From contig JADKBO010000002.1 in NCBI GenBank assembly GCA_016715105.1, positions 1 to 64,000 of the forward strand: a stretch of 64,000 nt of DNA. Reading direction: 5' to 3'. Below are positions 33,582 through 43,342 of this stretch, piece after piece; the first letter of the stretch is position 1, and each line of letters begins with the position of its first letter. The DNA comes from Saprospiraceae bacterium. GTDB lineage: Bacteria > Bacteroidota > Bacteroidia > Chitinophagales > Saprospiraceae. A model generated the notes under the pieces. It made no database searches. It saw only the letters and a program-made list of their open reading frames with translations, and was not told the DNA's origin. A program made the translations under genes and the position numbers.

Positions 33582-36500
33582 ATGGTTTTTAGACAAGTTC
33601 ATACATATCTGTTAAGGATATCAATCGTGCTTCTTTCAAGTGTGCTGATATTTTCATGCGCAACAAAGAAAAAGAAGGGCGATGTTTCTAAGTTTGGTAA
33701 GTTCTATCATAACTTAAATTCTGAGTACAATGGCTACTTCAATGCCAATGAATTAATCAAGGAAAGCACCGCTATTCTCAGGGAGAACAATACAGATAAT
33801 TACTCCAATTTGCTAGACGTTTATGACTTTGTTGCTGTTTCAGATCCAAAAATGGTATACGGGCAACTCGATAAATCGATAGAAAAAGTTACACGGGTTG
33901 CAGCTATTCATGAAGTTGGAGATTGGGTTGATGATTGTTATGTCTTGATGGGCAAGGCCCAATTTTTAAAACAAGATTATGAGACTTCTGTAGAAACATT
34001 TGAATTTTTCCAAGATGAATTCAACCCAGCAAACCCTTTTGGCAGAAATTATCAAAAAAGAAAAGTCAGTAGATCCAATAGTAAAGCCGCTAGCAATGAG
34101 CGCAAAAAGGAATTAGCGGCGGAAAGAAAAGCAAAGGACAAAGAAAAAAAACAGGCCCAAGAAGAGTTGGAAAAAAAACGAGAAGAGGCCAAAGATGCCA
34201 AGGAACAAGCTCGCAAGGACCTTCAAAAACAAAAGGAAGAAGAACAAAAAAAGAGAAAACAAGAGGCTGAAGACAGAAAAAAAGAAGCCGAAGAACGTCG
34301 TAAAGCCAGATCAAAAGGTAAAAGAGTTCCTAAAACAGACACCCCCGCAACAACAGCACCAACTACTGAGGTAAAAAAAGACCCTGTCGTAAAAACGCCT
34401 GTCAAAACTTCAGTTGCTAAAGATACTGTTGTAGAATCCAAACCCATAGCAGCTGCTGAAACGCCTAAAGATAAACAAAAAGAAAAAGCTGATAAGTCAG
34501 CATACAATGAAGGTTTACTTTGGCTTGCTAAGGCATATACCCGCACCGAGCAATATGCCAATGCAGAATATTTACTCAACAGAATTGACGAACTCACTGA
34601 TCATAAAAAAGAAGTAAAAGTTGGTTGGGCTCCAGCAATGGCCGACCTAAAAATCAAACAAAAAGAATATAACGAGGCTGTTCAGTATCTGGACATGGCT
34701 TATGAAACAGCAGACCGCAAAGAAGATAAGGCCCGTTATGCATTTATTGCAGGCCAAATCTCAGGCCTAAACGGAAGGTATGCCGAGGCAAGTGCATTTT
34801 TCGAAAAAGCCAAAAAGAAAGCAGGCAAGAATTTTAAACTGAAATTCATGGCACAGCTCAACCAACTCAAAAACAACGCCTTAGACGGCAACAATGGAGT
34901 GAGAGATGTTGAAAAAGGCCTCGAAAAAATGCTTAAAGAGGATAAAAATAAAGACTATCGAGATCAGATTTATTTTGCGCTGGGTGAAATTGAGTTCAAT
35001 AGAAATGAAACAGACAAAGCCCTTGAGTATTTTTCTCAAAGTGTGCAAAACAATGGCAATGACCCTATCTTGAAGGCAGAAGCCTATTATAAAATAGCTG
35101 GTATGTATTACGGCAACAAAAAATATGTTGAGGCAAAGGCATACTTTGATTCAACTGCTATGAACATGGCCGTAAAGGATCCACGTGGTATTGCAGTTGC
35201 TGATATGTCCAAGAAACTCAAAGATGTAGCCGAATCTCTTTCTACCATCATCAAACTGGATTCATTGCTTGCCATTTCTGAGCTCGATAAAGATGCCTTG
35301 ATGAAAATCGCTCAAGAAAGAAAGAAGAAAAACGAGGCTGGTACTGGTCAAAAAATTGATCCTGCAACTTCGTCTCCCCTATTTACAGCCAAGAGAACCG
35401 TTTCACTCAATAGTACCTTTTTTGCTTACAATCCAATCAATTTAGAAAACGGGAAAAAAGAGTTTACAAAAATCTGGGGAGACATTCAACCTGAAGACAA
35501 CTGGAGAAGGTCCAAGAAATCACTTGTTGCAGGCAGTAATATAAATTATACCGATACGCCAACAGAAGAAGTTTCCACAGCAATCGATGATGAAGAGTTT
35601 AAAAAACTTATGGCTGATATTCCTTTTGAGCAAACTCAAAAAATAAGATATAACAATCAAATCTCAGAAGCACTTTATAAGTTGGGCAGTAAGCTCAAGC
35701 TGGATCTTGAAGATTACGAAGAAAGTAATAAATATCTTGAAAGGTTGGTTTCACAATTTCCCAATGATAGCAAACACTTGGAAGCATTGTACCTGTTATA
35801 TACCAATTATACAGAGCAAAACGACTCTGGCAATGCCGCAAGAATTAAAAAAATGATTCTTGATACCTATCCAGAATCAAATTATGCCAAAATCATCAAA
35901 GATCCTTCTTATGTAAATGAGTTGATTTCTGAGTCCATGAGAGTAGAGACTTATTATGATGACACATACAAAATGTTTGAAGGTAGAAATTATGCTGCTG
36001 TAATTGATCGTGCTTCCAATGCTGGAAATTTATTTGGCACTGATAATAAATTTATGGCAAAATTTTCACTGATCAGCGCTATGAGTTTAGGCTTTCTCGA
36101 AGGTAAAGATGCTTATATAAAAGGTTTGCAAGAAACAATTGTAAGGTATCCTGGGACTCCCGAAGAAACCAAAGCAAAAGAAGTTATGCGTTTTCTGAAA
36201 GGAGATGAATCTTCCTTCAATACCGTGAATGTGCAGGAAGTCGATAATATTTACAGCAAAGAAGATGAAAGCCGACACTATGTGGCTGTCATTCTGTTTG
36301 ACTATAGTGATAAAGCTTTACAGGCGGCAAAAATTTCTGTACTCAACTACAATAAGGAGTTTTATAGCTTAGAAAACTTACAATTGGGCGAACAAATATT
36401 GAGCAAAGACGAAGGTACTCAGGTCATCATGGTGCGTAGTTTTGAAAACATGGCCAAAGCCAGAAAATATTACGACACGGTCATTAAAGATCAAGAAAAG

Positions 36501-36623
36501 TTTATTCCTTCTACCATTGCAGCATACGAACTCTTGCCTATTACTCAAAGGAATTTCAGGAAAATGGTGGCAGAGAAATCTCACGCTTCATACCGCACTT
36601 TTTTTGAGGCTAACTATAAATAA
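33582..36623 (+). CDS. porW: Type IX secretion/gliding lipoprotein SprE/PorW
   Basis: A 1013-residue lipoprotein (signal to 'SSVLIFSC', Cys26) of the SprE/PorW group, part of the type IX secretion machine that exports surface proteins and gliding adhesins in Bacteroidota. The opening 'GKFYHNLNSEYNGYFNANEL', 'LDKSIEKVTRVAAIHEVGDW' and several TPR units are diagnostic. A strongly charged Lys/Glu/Ala/Arg stretch at about residues 165-305 is inserted before the central TPRs ('YNEGLLWLAKAYTRTEQYAN'). TPR blocks recur around 360-530 and 700-760. It stands alone as a large gene and is followed 12 bp later by a deacetylase-like gene. Confidence 0.88.
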   Translation: MVFRQVHTYLLRISIVLLSSVLIFSCATKKKKGDVSKFGKFYHNLNSEYNGYFNANELIKESTAILRENNTDNYSNLLDVYDFVAVSDPKMVYGQLDKSIEKVTRVAAIHEVGDWVDDCYVLMGKAQFLKQDYETSVETFEFFQDEFNPANPFGRNYQKRKVSRSNSKAASNERKKELAAERKAKDKEKKQAQEELEKKREEAKDAKEQARKDLQKQKEEEQKKRKQEAEDRKKEAEERRKARSKGKRVPKTDTPATTAPTTEVKKDPVVKTPVKTSVAKDTVVESKPIAAAETPKDKQKEKADKSAYNEGLLWLAKAYTRTEQYANAEYLLNRIDELTDHKKEVKVGWAPAMADLKIKQKEYNEAVQYLDMAYETADRKEDKARYAFIAGQISGLNGRYAEASAFFEKAKKKAGKNFKLKFMAQLNQLKNNALDGNNGVRDVEKGLEKMLKEDKNKDYRDQIYFALGEIEFNRNETDKALEYFSQSVQNNGNDPILKAEAYYKIAGMYYGNKKYVEAKAYFDSTAMNMAVKDPRGIAVADMSKKLKDVAESLSTIIKLDSLLAISELDKDALMKIAQERKKKNEAGTGQKIDPATSSPLFTAKRTVSLNSTFFAYNPINLENGKKEFTKIWGDIQPEDNWRRSKKSLVAGSNINYTDTPTEEVSTAIDDEEFKKLMADIPFEQTQKIRYNNQISEALYKLGSKLKLDLEDYEESNKYLERLVSQFPNDSKHLEALYLLYTNYTEQNDSGNAARIKKMILDTYPESNYAKIIKDPSYVNELISESMRVETYYDDTYKMFEGRNYAAVIDRASNAGNLFGTDNKFMAKFSLISAMSLGFLEGKDAYIKGLQETIVRYPGTPEETKAKEVMRFLKGDESSFNTVNVQEVDNIYSKEDESRHYVAVILFDYSDKALQAAKISVLNYNKEFYSLENLQLGEQILSKDEGTQVIMVRSFENMAKARKYYDTVIKDQEKFIPSTIAAYELLPITQRNFRKMVAEKSHASYRTFFEANYK

Positions 36624-36635
36624 TTCTATCATGGC

Positions 36636-37955
36636 ATGCTCCGCATAGAGATACCACATTTTGCTTTTGAGGAGATAGCCTATACCATTCGCACGCTACT
36701 CAATTGCATCAATGTAAAGGAGGAAGTCGATATGGTAGCCTTTGAGGGAAATAAGACAACTTTTTACTTTTCAGATAAATATTTCTCCATTGAAAATCAT
36801 TTTTTTCAGGAAGGTGGCAGTCCTGAAACGTGGTACCAAATGGCAAATATTCCCACGCAAATCAAGTATTTTAAACCTACTTTTTGTGAAGAATCTTTGT
36901 TGGTTCTTTTTGGTGAGGCCATAGAAACGAAAGAAACTAGTGGCATTAAAATAAAAGCAGATTTGATTGCCACGGCATTCTTCATGCTCTCTAGATGGGA
37001 AGAATATGCAGAAAAAAGGAAAGATGAGCACGGCAGATTCCTTGCAGAAGCGGCTCTTTCTGTAAAACATAACTTCATCCAAATTCCAATAGTCAATCAA
37101 ATTGCTTCGTATTTACGAGAGATATTCACTTGGTTGGGTTATGAATGCCCCGAGCAATCGACTGGTCAAATGACCATGACTTTTGACATTGATTATGTCT
37201 ATAAATGGAAATCTATAAAAAATTTGGGAGGTGCCATTTTGCGCAATGGTTTGAACTTCAGCCAAAGCTTTGGTGATCTGAGCTCTTTTGCCCAATCCAA
37301 GAATGATAAATCTTTAGATCCATATTTTAGTTTTGATTTTATTTTGGAAGCGCTTTCCAATCGTCAACAGAAGGCCGTTTTTTACTTCAAATCAGAAATA
37401 GAGCAGCACATCTTTGATGATGCTGATTATGAATTACAAGATGCCAACATTCAAATCATAATCCAAAACATCTTAAAAGAAGGGCATCAAATAGGACTTC
37501 ATCCAAGTTACGCATCCTTCCATAAACCAGGCTTATTGGCTAAGGAAAAAAATAAAATGCACAATGCTCTCCATGGTAAGCCATTGGTAAAAGTGAGGCA
37601 GCATTTTTTAAGGATTCAATTTCCCGAAACATTTCATCTTTTACAAAATGAGGGTTTTACAGAAGATAGCTCTTCTATGTATACGCATTTTTCAGGATTT
37701 AGAAATGGAGTGGCTAACCGGTTCAACGTGTTTGATTTTCTGTCTCGCAAAGAACTCCAAATATCCATTATACCCTTAATAAGTATGATGAGCGTGTCTA
37801 GAAGTATTCCTTTAGCGGGTGTGGTGTCTGAAATGATAGAATTGTCAAGAAAAGTACAAAAATACCACGGCGAAGCAAACCTACTATGGCACAACAGCGA
37901 TCTAGACACACTAGAAAAGCAAGAAGCCTTTATCTCTGTTCTTGATGCAATCTGA
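36636..37955 (+). CDS. Polysaccharide-deacetylase-like protein (DUF7033-type N-terminus)
   Basis: A 439-residue protein. Residues 1-160 form an N-terminal domain seen in Bacteroidota proteins of this type. The second half has a degenerate NodB-like deacetylase core with 'QMTMTFDIDYVYKWKSI' (motif TFDxD) and 'EGHQIGLHPSYASF', where the His is in the position of the second metal motif. Deacetylases of this fold remove acetyl groups from sugars such as N-acetylglucosamine. It follows porW by 12 bp and precedes rfbA, which suggests a link to the surface polysaccharide that anchors type IX cargo. Activity is unproven. Confidence 0.7.
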   Translation: MLRIEIPHFAFEEIAYTIRTLLNCINVKEEVDMVAFEGNKTTFYFSDKYFSIENHFFQEGGSPETWYQMANIPTQIKYFKPTFCEESLLVLFGEAIETKETSGIKIKADLIATAFFMLSRWEEYAEKRKDEHGRFLAEAALSVKHNFIQIPIVNQIASYLREIFTWLGYECPEQSTGQMTMTFDIDYVYKWKSIKNLGGAILRNGLNFSQSFGDLSSFAQSKNDKSLDPYFSFDFILEALSNRQQKAVFYFKSEIEQHIFDDADYELQDANIQIIIQNILKEGHQIGLHPSYASFHKPGLLAKEKNKMHNALHGKPLVKVRQHFLRIQFPETFHLLQNEGFTEDSSSMYTHFSGFRNGVANRFNVFDFLSRKELQISIIPLISMMSVSRSIPLAGVVSEMIELSRKVQKYHGEANLLWHNSDLDTLEKQEAFISVLDAI

Positions 37956-38049
37956 TGTGTTTTAAAACTTGTTTTAATCGCATTTGTAGACTTAGTATCC
38001 TTAAATAATTTTAATTTAGCGCCCGCTTCAAAAGGAAATTGAAAAAGAT

Positions 38050-38910
38050 ATGAAAGGAATAATATTGGCAGGAGGATTAGGAACTAGATTGTACCCACTT
38101 ACATTGGCTATGAGCAAACAAATGATGCCCATCTACGACAAGCCAATGATTTATTATCCTTTGTCTACCCTCATGCTGGCAGGAATAAGAGAAATTTTGA
38201 TCATTTCTACTCCCAAAGATTTACCAAATTTTGAAAACCTTTTGGGAGATGGTCATGAAATAGGATGTAAATTTTCTTATATCGTACAAAATGACCCAAA
38301 TGGCTTAGCTCAGGCTTTTGTGTTGGGTGAGGAATTCATAGGCAATGATGATGTGGCGCTTATTTTGGGTGATAATATATTTTATGGCAATGGTTTGAGC
38401 GAATTACTCCAAAGCTCTGTAAATCCTGAGGGCGGAGTAGTTTTTGCTTATCAGGTGGTGGACCCTCACAGATATGGAGTGGTCGAGTTTGATGCCAACA
38501 ACAATGCCATTTCCATAGAAGAAAAACCAGAAAAGCCTAAGTCAAATTTTGCTGTGCCGGGTATATATTTTTACAATAATTCGGTCGTAGAAATCGCCAA
38601 AAATCTCAAGCCAAGCCCTCGTGGTGAATATGAAATCACCGACGTCAATAAAGAATATTTGCTGAAAGGCCAGCTCAAAGTCGGCATCTTTGGCAGAGGT
38701 TATGCTTGGCTGGATACCGGCACCCACGAATCCTTGATGCAAGCCAGCCAATTCATCCAAGTAATTGAAGAAAGACAAGGCCTCAAAATTGGTTGTATCG
38801 AAGAAGTGGCCTATGAAATGGGCTTTATCAACGATGATCAACTCCGAGCCTTGGGTAATAAATACATCAAAAGTGGCTATGGTGAATATTTGTTGAGATT
38901 GCTGAAATAA
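38050..38910 (+). CDS. rfbA: Glucose-1-phosphate thymidylyltransferase
   Basis: A 286-residue nucleotidyltransferase that makes dTDP-glucose from glucose-1-phosphate and dTTP, the first step toward dTDP-rhamnose. The nucleotide-binding start 'MKGIILAGGLGTRLYPLT' contains the G-G-x-G-T-R-L signature. Other conserved parts are 'SKQMMPIYDKPMIYYPLSTL', 'ALILGDNIFYGNGL', 'EEKPEKPKSNFAVPGIYFY' and 'YAWLDTGTHESL'. The length is standard. RfbB, rfbC and rfbD are not in the window. Confidence 0.97.
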   Translation: MKGIILAGGLGTRLYPLTLAMSKQMMPIYDKPMIYYPLSTLMLAGIREILIISTPKDLPNFENLLGDGHEIGCKFSYIVQNDPNGLAQAFVLGEEFIGNDDVALILGDNIFYGNGLSELLQSSVNPEGGVVFAYQVVDPHRYGVVEFDANNNAISIEEKPEKPKSNFAVPGIYFYNNSVVEIAKNLKPSPRGEYEITDVNKEYLLKGQLKVGIFGRGYAWLDTGTHESLMQASQFIQVIEERQGLKIGCIEEVAYEMGFINDDQLRALGNKYIKSGYGEYLLRLLK

Positions 38911-38916
38911 CCAATC

Positions 38917-39369
38917 TTATTGCACTATCGCAGTCATGCTTTGTTGAGCCCAGTCAGCTATTTTTATTCTTTCTGCATCTGTAAGATCGGCCTCCTTGTG
39001 TATCCAAATATAACTATCTAAGGGCATCCAGCCTTCTTTCATGGACTCAACCACTTCCTCCAATTTATGCGCTTGTTTTTTGCCGGGATATGTTTTGAAC
39101 TCAGAAAAATTGAGATGTTCTTTTCCTTCTCTAACGTGACTGTCTAGAAACCACGCTACTGGTTGTACATTGGCATACCATGGATAATTCGTTTTATTTG
39201 AATGGCAATCAAAACATGCCCTTGTCATAATTTCAGCAACATCTTCGGGATAATTTATGACGTTTTTGATGTGATTGGGTCCTTCAATTTCACCTAAGTT
39301 TCTCTCTGGTTTTATAAACTGAATGACAACTAGGATTGCTAGAAGTCCTAAAAGAATTTTCTTTTTCAT
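38917..39369 (-). CDS. Haem-binding domain protein (Haem_bd family)
   Basis: A 150-residue protein with an N-terminal membrane anchor ('ILLGLLAILVVIQFI'). A haem-binding domain with the covalent attachment motif C-x-x-C-H ('MTRACFDCHSNKTNYPWYAN') follows, and 'MKEGWMPLDSYIWIHKEADL' gives a likely axial ligand region. Proteins of this family are periplasmic mono-haem carriers in Bacteroidota, often near DUF1554 or other redox genes. Its redox partner is not apparent here. Confidence 0.87.
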   Translation of the reverse strand: MKKKILLGLLAILVVIQFIKPERNLGEIEGPNHIKNVINYPEDVAEIMTRACFDCHSNKTNYPWYANVQPVAWFLDSHVREGKEHLNFSEFKTYPGKKQAHKLEEVVESMKEGWMPLDSYIWIHKEADLTDAERIKIADWAQQSMTAIVQ

Positions 39370-39633
39370 AATCTGTGAATAAACGATTGTTTCAATATAA
39401 TACCATAATTGCCTTCCAATATAACAACTTTTCTCTTGATTTCAAAAGGAAATTGGCCAATTTGGAATGAATATAAAATGAAAGTTTTTGGACCAGAAAA
39501 GGATTTATATAACATACTTAGAACCAAAAATAAAAACAGTAAGTCGTCGCTTTGTTTGGTCAAGCCAAAAACCAAATCAAGGATTCAAATTCGATTAAAA
39601 AAACTTGCTTATTTTGGAGAAAATTAAAAGGGC

Positions 39634-41262
39634 ATGCAAATATTTTCTTGTGAAGGCAACATAGTTGATATTCAAAAAAGAGCTATTTTTTGGGGAAGAG
39701 TACATGTTTCTGGCGAAAGAATCACTGAAATTGAAGTCTTAGGTGAGGAAAAAAAAGACAAAAACTACTTGATGCCAGGTTTTGTAGACTCCCATGTACA
39801 CATAGAGAGTTCCATGTTGACCCCCTCTAATTTTGCTAGAATGGCTGTTTGTCATGGCACTGTTGGCACTGTATCTGATCCGCATGAAATAGCCAATGTA
39901 TTGGGTGTTGAGGGTGTCGAATACATGATAGATAACGGTAAACAAGTTCCTTTCAATTTTGCATTTGGTGCTCCTTCTTGTGTACCTGCAACAGTATTTG
40001 AAACCGCTGGCGCCACAATAGATTCCCTGCAAGTGGCTGATTTATTGTCAAAACCAGAAATAAAGTATTTGGCAGAAATGATGAATTATCCAGGAGTTAT
40101 TTACAATGACCCTGAAGTAATGGCAAAACTTCATGCTGCTCATATTGCGGGTAAACCCATTGACGGCCATGCACCCGGCCTTATTGGCGAGGATGCGATT
40201 CAATATTTTTCTCAAAACATTTCTACCGATCATGAGTGTTACGAATACGAAGAGGCAAAATTCAAATTATCCTTGGGTGTAAAAATTTTGATAAGAGAAG
40301 GAAGTGCTGCTAAGAATTTCAAAACCCTCATTCCTCTTGCTCATGAACATTGGGAAAATATGATGTTTTGCTCTGACGACAAACATCCCGATGATTTGAT
40401 CCTTGGTCACATCAATCTTTTGGTAGCCCGAGCAATCAAGGAAGAAAAATTGGATCTGTTTAAAGCACTGACCATGGCTTGTATCAATCCAGTTGTCCAT
40501 TATCAATTGCAAATAGGTCAATTGCGCAAACAGGATTATGCTGACTTTATCATAGTCAAAGATCTGTTGTCTTTTGAGGTTATCACTACTTACATCAAAG
40601 GAAATAAGGTTGCTGAGTATGGTCAAACCCAAATACCTGCTGTTGAATCTAAAATAGTCAATCACTTTGAGGCAAGCCCCGTTAATAAAAGTATTTTGTC
40701 CCACCCGATAGCTGAACAAATCAGAGTAATTCATGCCCATGATGGACAACTAATCACTTCCTCAGCATGGCTTCAGCCAAAAGTGTTAGGCGATGAGTGT
40801 GTTTCTGATGTAGAAAGGGATCTTTTAAAAATTGTGGTGTACAATAGATATAGTAATAGTACACCTGCTATAGCCTTCATCCAAGGTTTTGGTCTCAAAA
40901 GTGGGGCATTGGCTTCGTCTGTTGCCCACGATTCACACAATATTATTGGAGTTGGTGTTGACGATGATTCCTTGGCAATTGCAATCAATTCTATCATTGA
41001 AGCTAAAGGTGGAGTTGTTGCTACGAATGGAGAAGAGACCATGTGTCTGTCGCTTCCTATCGCAGGTTTAATGAGTGACTTATCTTGTGAAATAGTGGGA
41101 TCAAAGTATGGCGTAATTGATGCTTTTGCCAAAGAAGGATTGGAAAGTTCTTTGAGCGCCCCGTTTATGACCTTGTCTTTTATGGCATTGCTAGTCATCC
41201 CCGAACTAAAGCTTTCTGATTTGGGATTATTTGATGGGAAAAAATTTGAATTTGTTACTTGA
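39634..41262 (+). CDS. ade: Adenine deaminase
   Basis: A 542-residue metal-dependent deaminase that converts adenine to hypoxanthine in purine salvage. The amidohydrolase motif 'GFVDSHVHIESSMLTPSNFA' starts the barrel, followed by 'GTVGTVSDPHEIANVLG'. Metal ligands lie around 'KPIDGHAPGL' and 'TDHECYEYEEA', and 'MMFCSDDKHPDDLI' follows. The C-terminal domain, including 'VAHDSHNIIGVG' and 'LPIAGLMSD', completes the microbial type. Its stop overlaps the end of the convergent membrane gene by 8 bp. Confidence 0.95.
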   Translation: MQIFSCEGNIVDIQKRAIFWGRVHVSGERITEIEVLGEEKKDKNYLMPGFVDSHVHIESSMLTPSNFARMAVCHGTVGTVSDPHEIANVLGVEGVEYMIDNGKQVPFNFAFGAPSCVPATVFETAGATIDSLQVADLLSKPEIKYLAEMMNYPGVIYNDPEVMAKLHAAHIAGKPIDGHAPGLIGEDAIQYFSQNISTDHECYEYEEAKFKLSLGVKILIREGSAAKNFKTLIPLAHEHWENMMFCSDDKHPDDLILGHINLLVARAIKEEKLDLFKALTMACINPVVHYQLQIGQLRKQDYADFIIVKDLLSFEVITTYIKGNKVAEYGQTQIPAVESKIVNHFEASPVNKSILSHPIAEQIRVIHAHDGQLITSSAWLQPKVLGDECVSDVERDLLKIVVYNRYSNSTPAIAFIQGFGLKSGALASSVAHDSHNIIGVGVDDDSLAIAINSIIEAKGGVVATNGEETMCLSLPIAGLMSDLSCEIVGSKYGVIDAFAKEGLESSLSAPFMTLSFMALLVIPELKLSDLGLFDGKKFEFVT

Positions 41263-41578
41263 TAGCAGCACCCCTTTTAGCTAATTTTTCTTGCCCTCGT
41301 ATGTAAGAGTCAATAAGACCACTACAAATCAGATATTGTCCTGAAGCATAAAATACTAGGTAAGGAATGAAAAATGGAAGTTCATATTGAGATCCTATAC
41401 CCAGTAAAATACAAGAAACATAAATTAAAAAAATACCTATAGTTAATGATTTGTTTATAACGTTTCTCAAACTGAAAGCCATAAATGATACCACTGTTAT
41501 GGGTAATAGATGAAGCAAAAATCTTAGATCGGGATTTAGATTTTGCATATAAATAAAGAAAACAAGTATTGAAACCAC
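41255..41578 (-). CDS. C-terminal half of a split YhhN-like membrane protein
   Basis: A 107-residue hydrophobic product starting with GTG, whose G overlaps the TAG stop of the upstream membrane ORF by one base. It has four predicted helices, and the segment 'PYLVFYASGQYLICSGLIDSY' resembles the end of YhhN/lysoplasmalogenase proteins. Together with the preceding 114-residue ORF it would make a normal-length protein of about 220 residues. I read the two as one gene broken by a frame change, or as a translationally coupled pair. Confidence 0.5.
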   Translation of the reverse strand: MVSILVFFIYMQNLNPDLRFLLHLLPITVVSFMAFSLRNVINKSLTIGIFLIYVSCILLGIGSQYELPFFIPYLVFYASGQYLICSGLIDSYIRGQEKLAKRGAAIK

Positions 41579-41922
41579 TATAACTGAGATACCGTACTTT
41601 TTATCACAAAGGCAAATAAAACTAAGAATAAACCATAAAAGATATAACTCAAACCAACTGAAGGTGATTTCCCAAAAGCCAAAATGATATCAGCGATCAT
41701 CGCACAAATCAAACTTAAAATGTAAAAGTGATTCTGATATTTTACTTTTATGATGTAGTAGGTGAGCAAACTTCCAACAAGAGATCCCCCCAACAATAAA
41801 TTGAATTCTGGTACGTAAGCACCAATGAAGATTCTGGCTAAAACCAAGATAATAAAGAAAATTGTAAATGGTTTGATCTTCAAGTTCAGCAAGTTATATA
41901 TCTGTATAAATACAAAGAACAT
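41578..41922 (-). CDS. N-terminal half of a split YhhN-like membrane protein
   Basis: A 114-residue product with about three to four hydrophobic helices. The part 'ILSLICAMIADIILAF' resembles the conserved 'GD' helix of YhhN-like proteins, with the Asp kept, and 'SYIFYGLFLVLFAFVIKS' fits the next helix. Intact family members carry both this region and the C-terminal part on one chain. Here a TAG ends the frame at 41578 and the next ORF continues in a different frame. Confidence 0.5.
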   Translation of the reverse strand: MFFVFIQIYNLLNLKIKPFTIFFIILVLARIFIGAYVPEFNLLLGGSLVGSLLTYYIIKVKYQNHFYILSLICAMIADIILAFGKSPSVGLSYIFYGLFLVLFAFVIKSTVSQL

Positions 41923-41990
41923 AAGTCTGCATCTTCAAACTTATGTTCTTTAAGTAGCTTTCTGCCAATCACTTGGCAAGTGGCTTTATA

Positions 41991-42194
41991 TTATTTCTTA
42001 GATTCTATCTCTCTGAGATTTTCTTTTACCTCAGATTCGATATTGGCTTTTGCATTGTTAAACTCCTTAATACCTTGACCAAGGCCTTTCATAAGTTCAG
42101 GTATTTTTTTACCACCAAAGAAAATAAGTATCAATACTGCAATAAAGATGATTTCACTGCCGCCTAGATTGAATAATAAATTTGAAAACAACAT
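41991..42194 (-). CDS. tatA: Twin-arginine translocase subunit TatA/E
   Basis: A 67-residue Tat component. One transmembrane helix (about residues 10-26) contains 'GGSEIIFIAVLILIFFGGKK', ending in the FGxKKLP-like hinge 'FFGGKKIPELMKGLGQGIKE'. An amphipathic helix and a charged tail ('NIESEVKENLREIESKK') follow. TatA oligomers form the pore for folded proteins. TatC is not in the window. Confidence 0.93.
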   Translation of the reverse strand: MLFSNLLFNLGGSEIIFIAVLILIFFGGKKIPELMKGLGQGIKEFNNAKANIESEVKENLREIESKK

Positions 42195-42279
42195 TTCGAA
42201 AAATTTTAGTGTGACAAAAGTACGATTAATTTACTTGATAATCAATAGATGATTTGTAAAGGAAATCATAATGTATGAA

Positions 42280-43233
42280 TTACTTTTTGAGTCCAATCTC
42301 TTGTAATCGCTCATCCAAGTACTCTCCCGCTGAAATTGGCTCATAATGCAAAGGATTATCTTGGGTTATACATTGTGATAAACAATCAAGTCTCATTTCA
42401 CTCACTGGGTGAAGGAAAAAAGGAATACTCAACCGTGGTACATGCCATTCTTCACGTGGAGGATTGACAACTCTATGTGTTGTAGATTTCAGATAATTGT
42501 TACTGAGTCTCTGTAACATATCTCCAACATTGATCACAATTTCATCTGCCTCTGGCACCACATCCAACCACTCATTTTGTGAAGTAAGCAACTGTAAACC
42601 CCCCGCAGACGCACCCACGAGTAAAGTAATGAGATTGATGTCTTCGTGTTGTTCTGCTCTTATCGCAGAGTCAGGTTCAGAAGTAATCGGAGGATAGTGG
42701 ATAGTCCTCAAAATGCTATTGCCATCTTTGATTTTATCGTCAAAATAATCAATTGGTAAATCCAAATGTGTGGCAATTGCTCTAAGCAAATAAGCTCCAG
42801 ATTTTTCAAAAGCTTGGTACAATTGCTTTCCTAAGGCATAAAAGTTCTCCACTTCTTCTACATTAGGATTGTCTGGATAATCAGCTTTACGTGGATGGTC
42901 TTGGTCTACAAACTGGCCAATTTGAAAAAATTCCTTCAAATCCGCAACAGTTGACTGCTTTGCATGCTCTTTCCCAAATGAAGTGAATCCACGCTGGCCT
43001 GCCATTCCAGGAATTTCATATTTCTTTTTAATCGCTGTTGGCAAAGAGAAAAAATCTTTGGACGCATTGTAAAAATCATTGATCAATTGCTTTGACACAC
43101 CATGATTGATGACACCGACAAAACCGATGTTGTGAAAAGCATCGCCCAGATTTTTGACAAATGCTGTTTTTTCTGCTTCGTTGCCCGAAATATATTGTTG
43201 TAAATCTACTAGCGGAATGGCTCTTTTTTCCAT
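42280..43233 (-). CDS. 2-oxoglutarate/Fe(II)-dependent oxygenase (IPNS-like)
   Basis: A 317-residue oxygenase of the isopenicillin-N-synthase family. The N-terminal DIOX_N region 'RAIPLVDLQQYISGNEAE' is followed by a jelly-roll with the iron facial triad H-x-D...H. It shows as 'AEQHEDINLITLLVGAS' and 'YLKSTTHRVVNPPREE', with Arg and Ser after the last His for the 2-oxoglutarate carboxylate. Substrates of bacterial members vary widely and cannot be assigned. A hairpin terminator lies 110 bp upstream of its start on the same strand, without an obvious source gene. Confidence 0.87.
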   Translation of the reverse strand: MEKRAIPLVDLQQYISGNEAEKTAFVKNLGDAFHNIGFVGVINHGVSKQLINDFYNASKDFFSLPTAIKKKYEIPGMAGQRGFTSFGKEHAKQSTVADLKEFFQIGQFVDQDHPRKADYPDNPNVEEVENFYALGKQLYQAFEKSGAYLLRAIATHLDLPIDYFDDKIKDGNSILRTIHYPPITSEPDSAIRAEQHEDINLITLLVGASAGGLQLLTSQNEWLDVVPEADEIVINVGDMLQRLSNNYLKSTTHRVVNPPREEWHVPRLSIPFFLHPVSEMRLDCLSQCITQDNPLHYEPISAGEYLDERLQEIGLKK

Positions 43234-43342
43234 TGTTTTAGTTTAATTTTCTTGACCCTGAAATATTTGATCGACCAAAATAACGCGGATATTGCAATTT
43301 AACAAACAATATTGATAAACATCATGGCTTCTAAAACAAAAA

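Noticed and set aside
39409..39627. Plus-strand open frame of 72 codons just before adenine deaminase
   Set aside because: No family or signal is apparent, the reading frame shifts when the 5' side is extended, and an opposing frame covers the same stretch. It is treated as chance.
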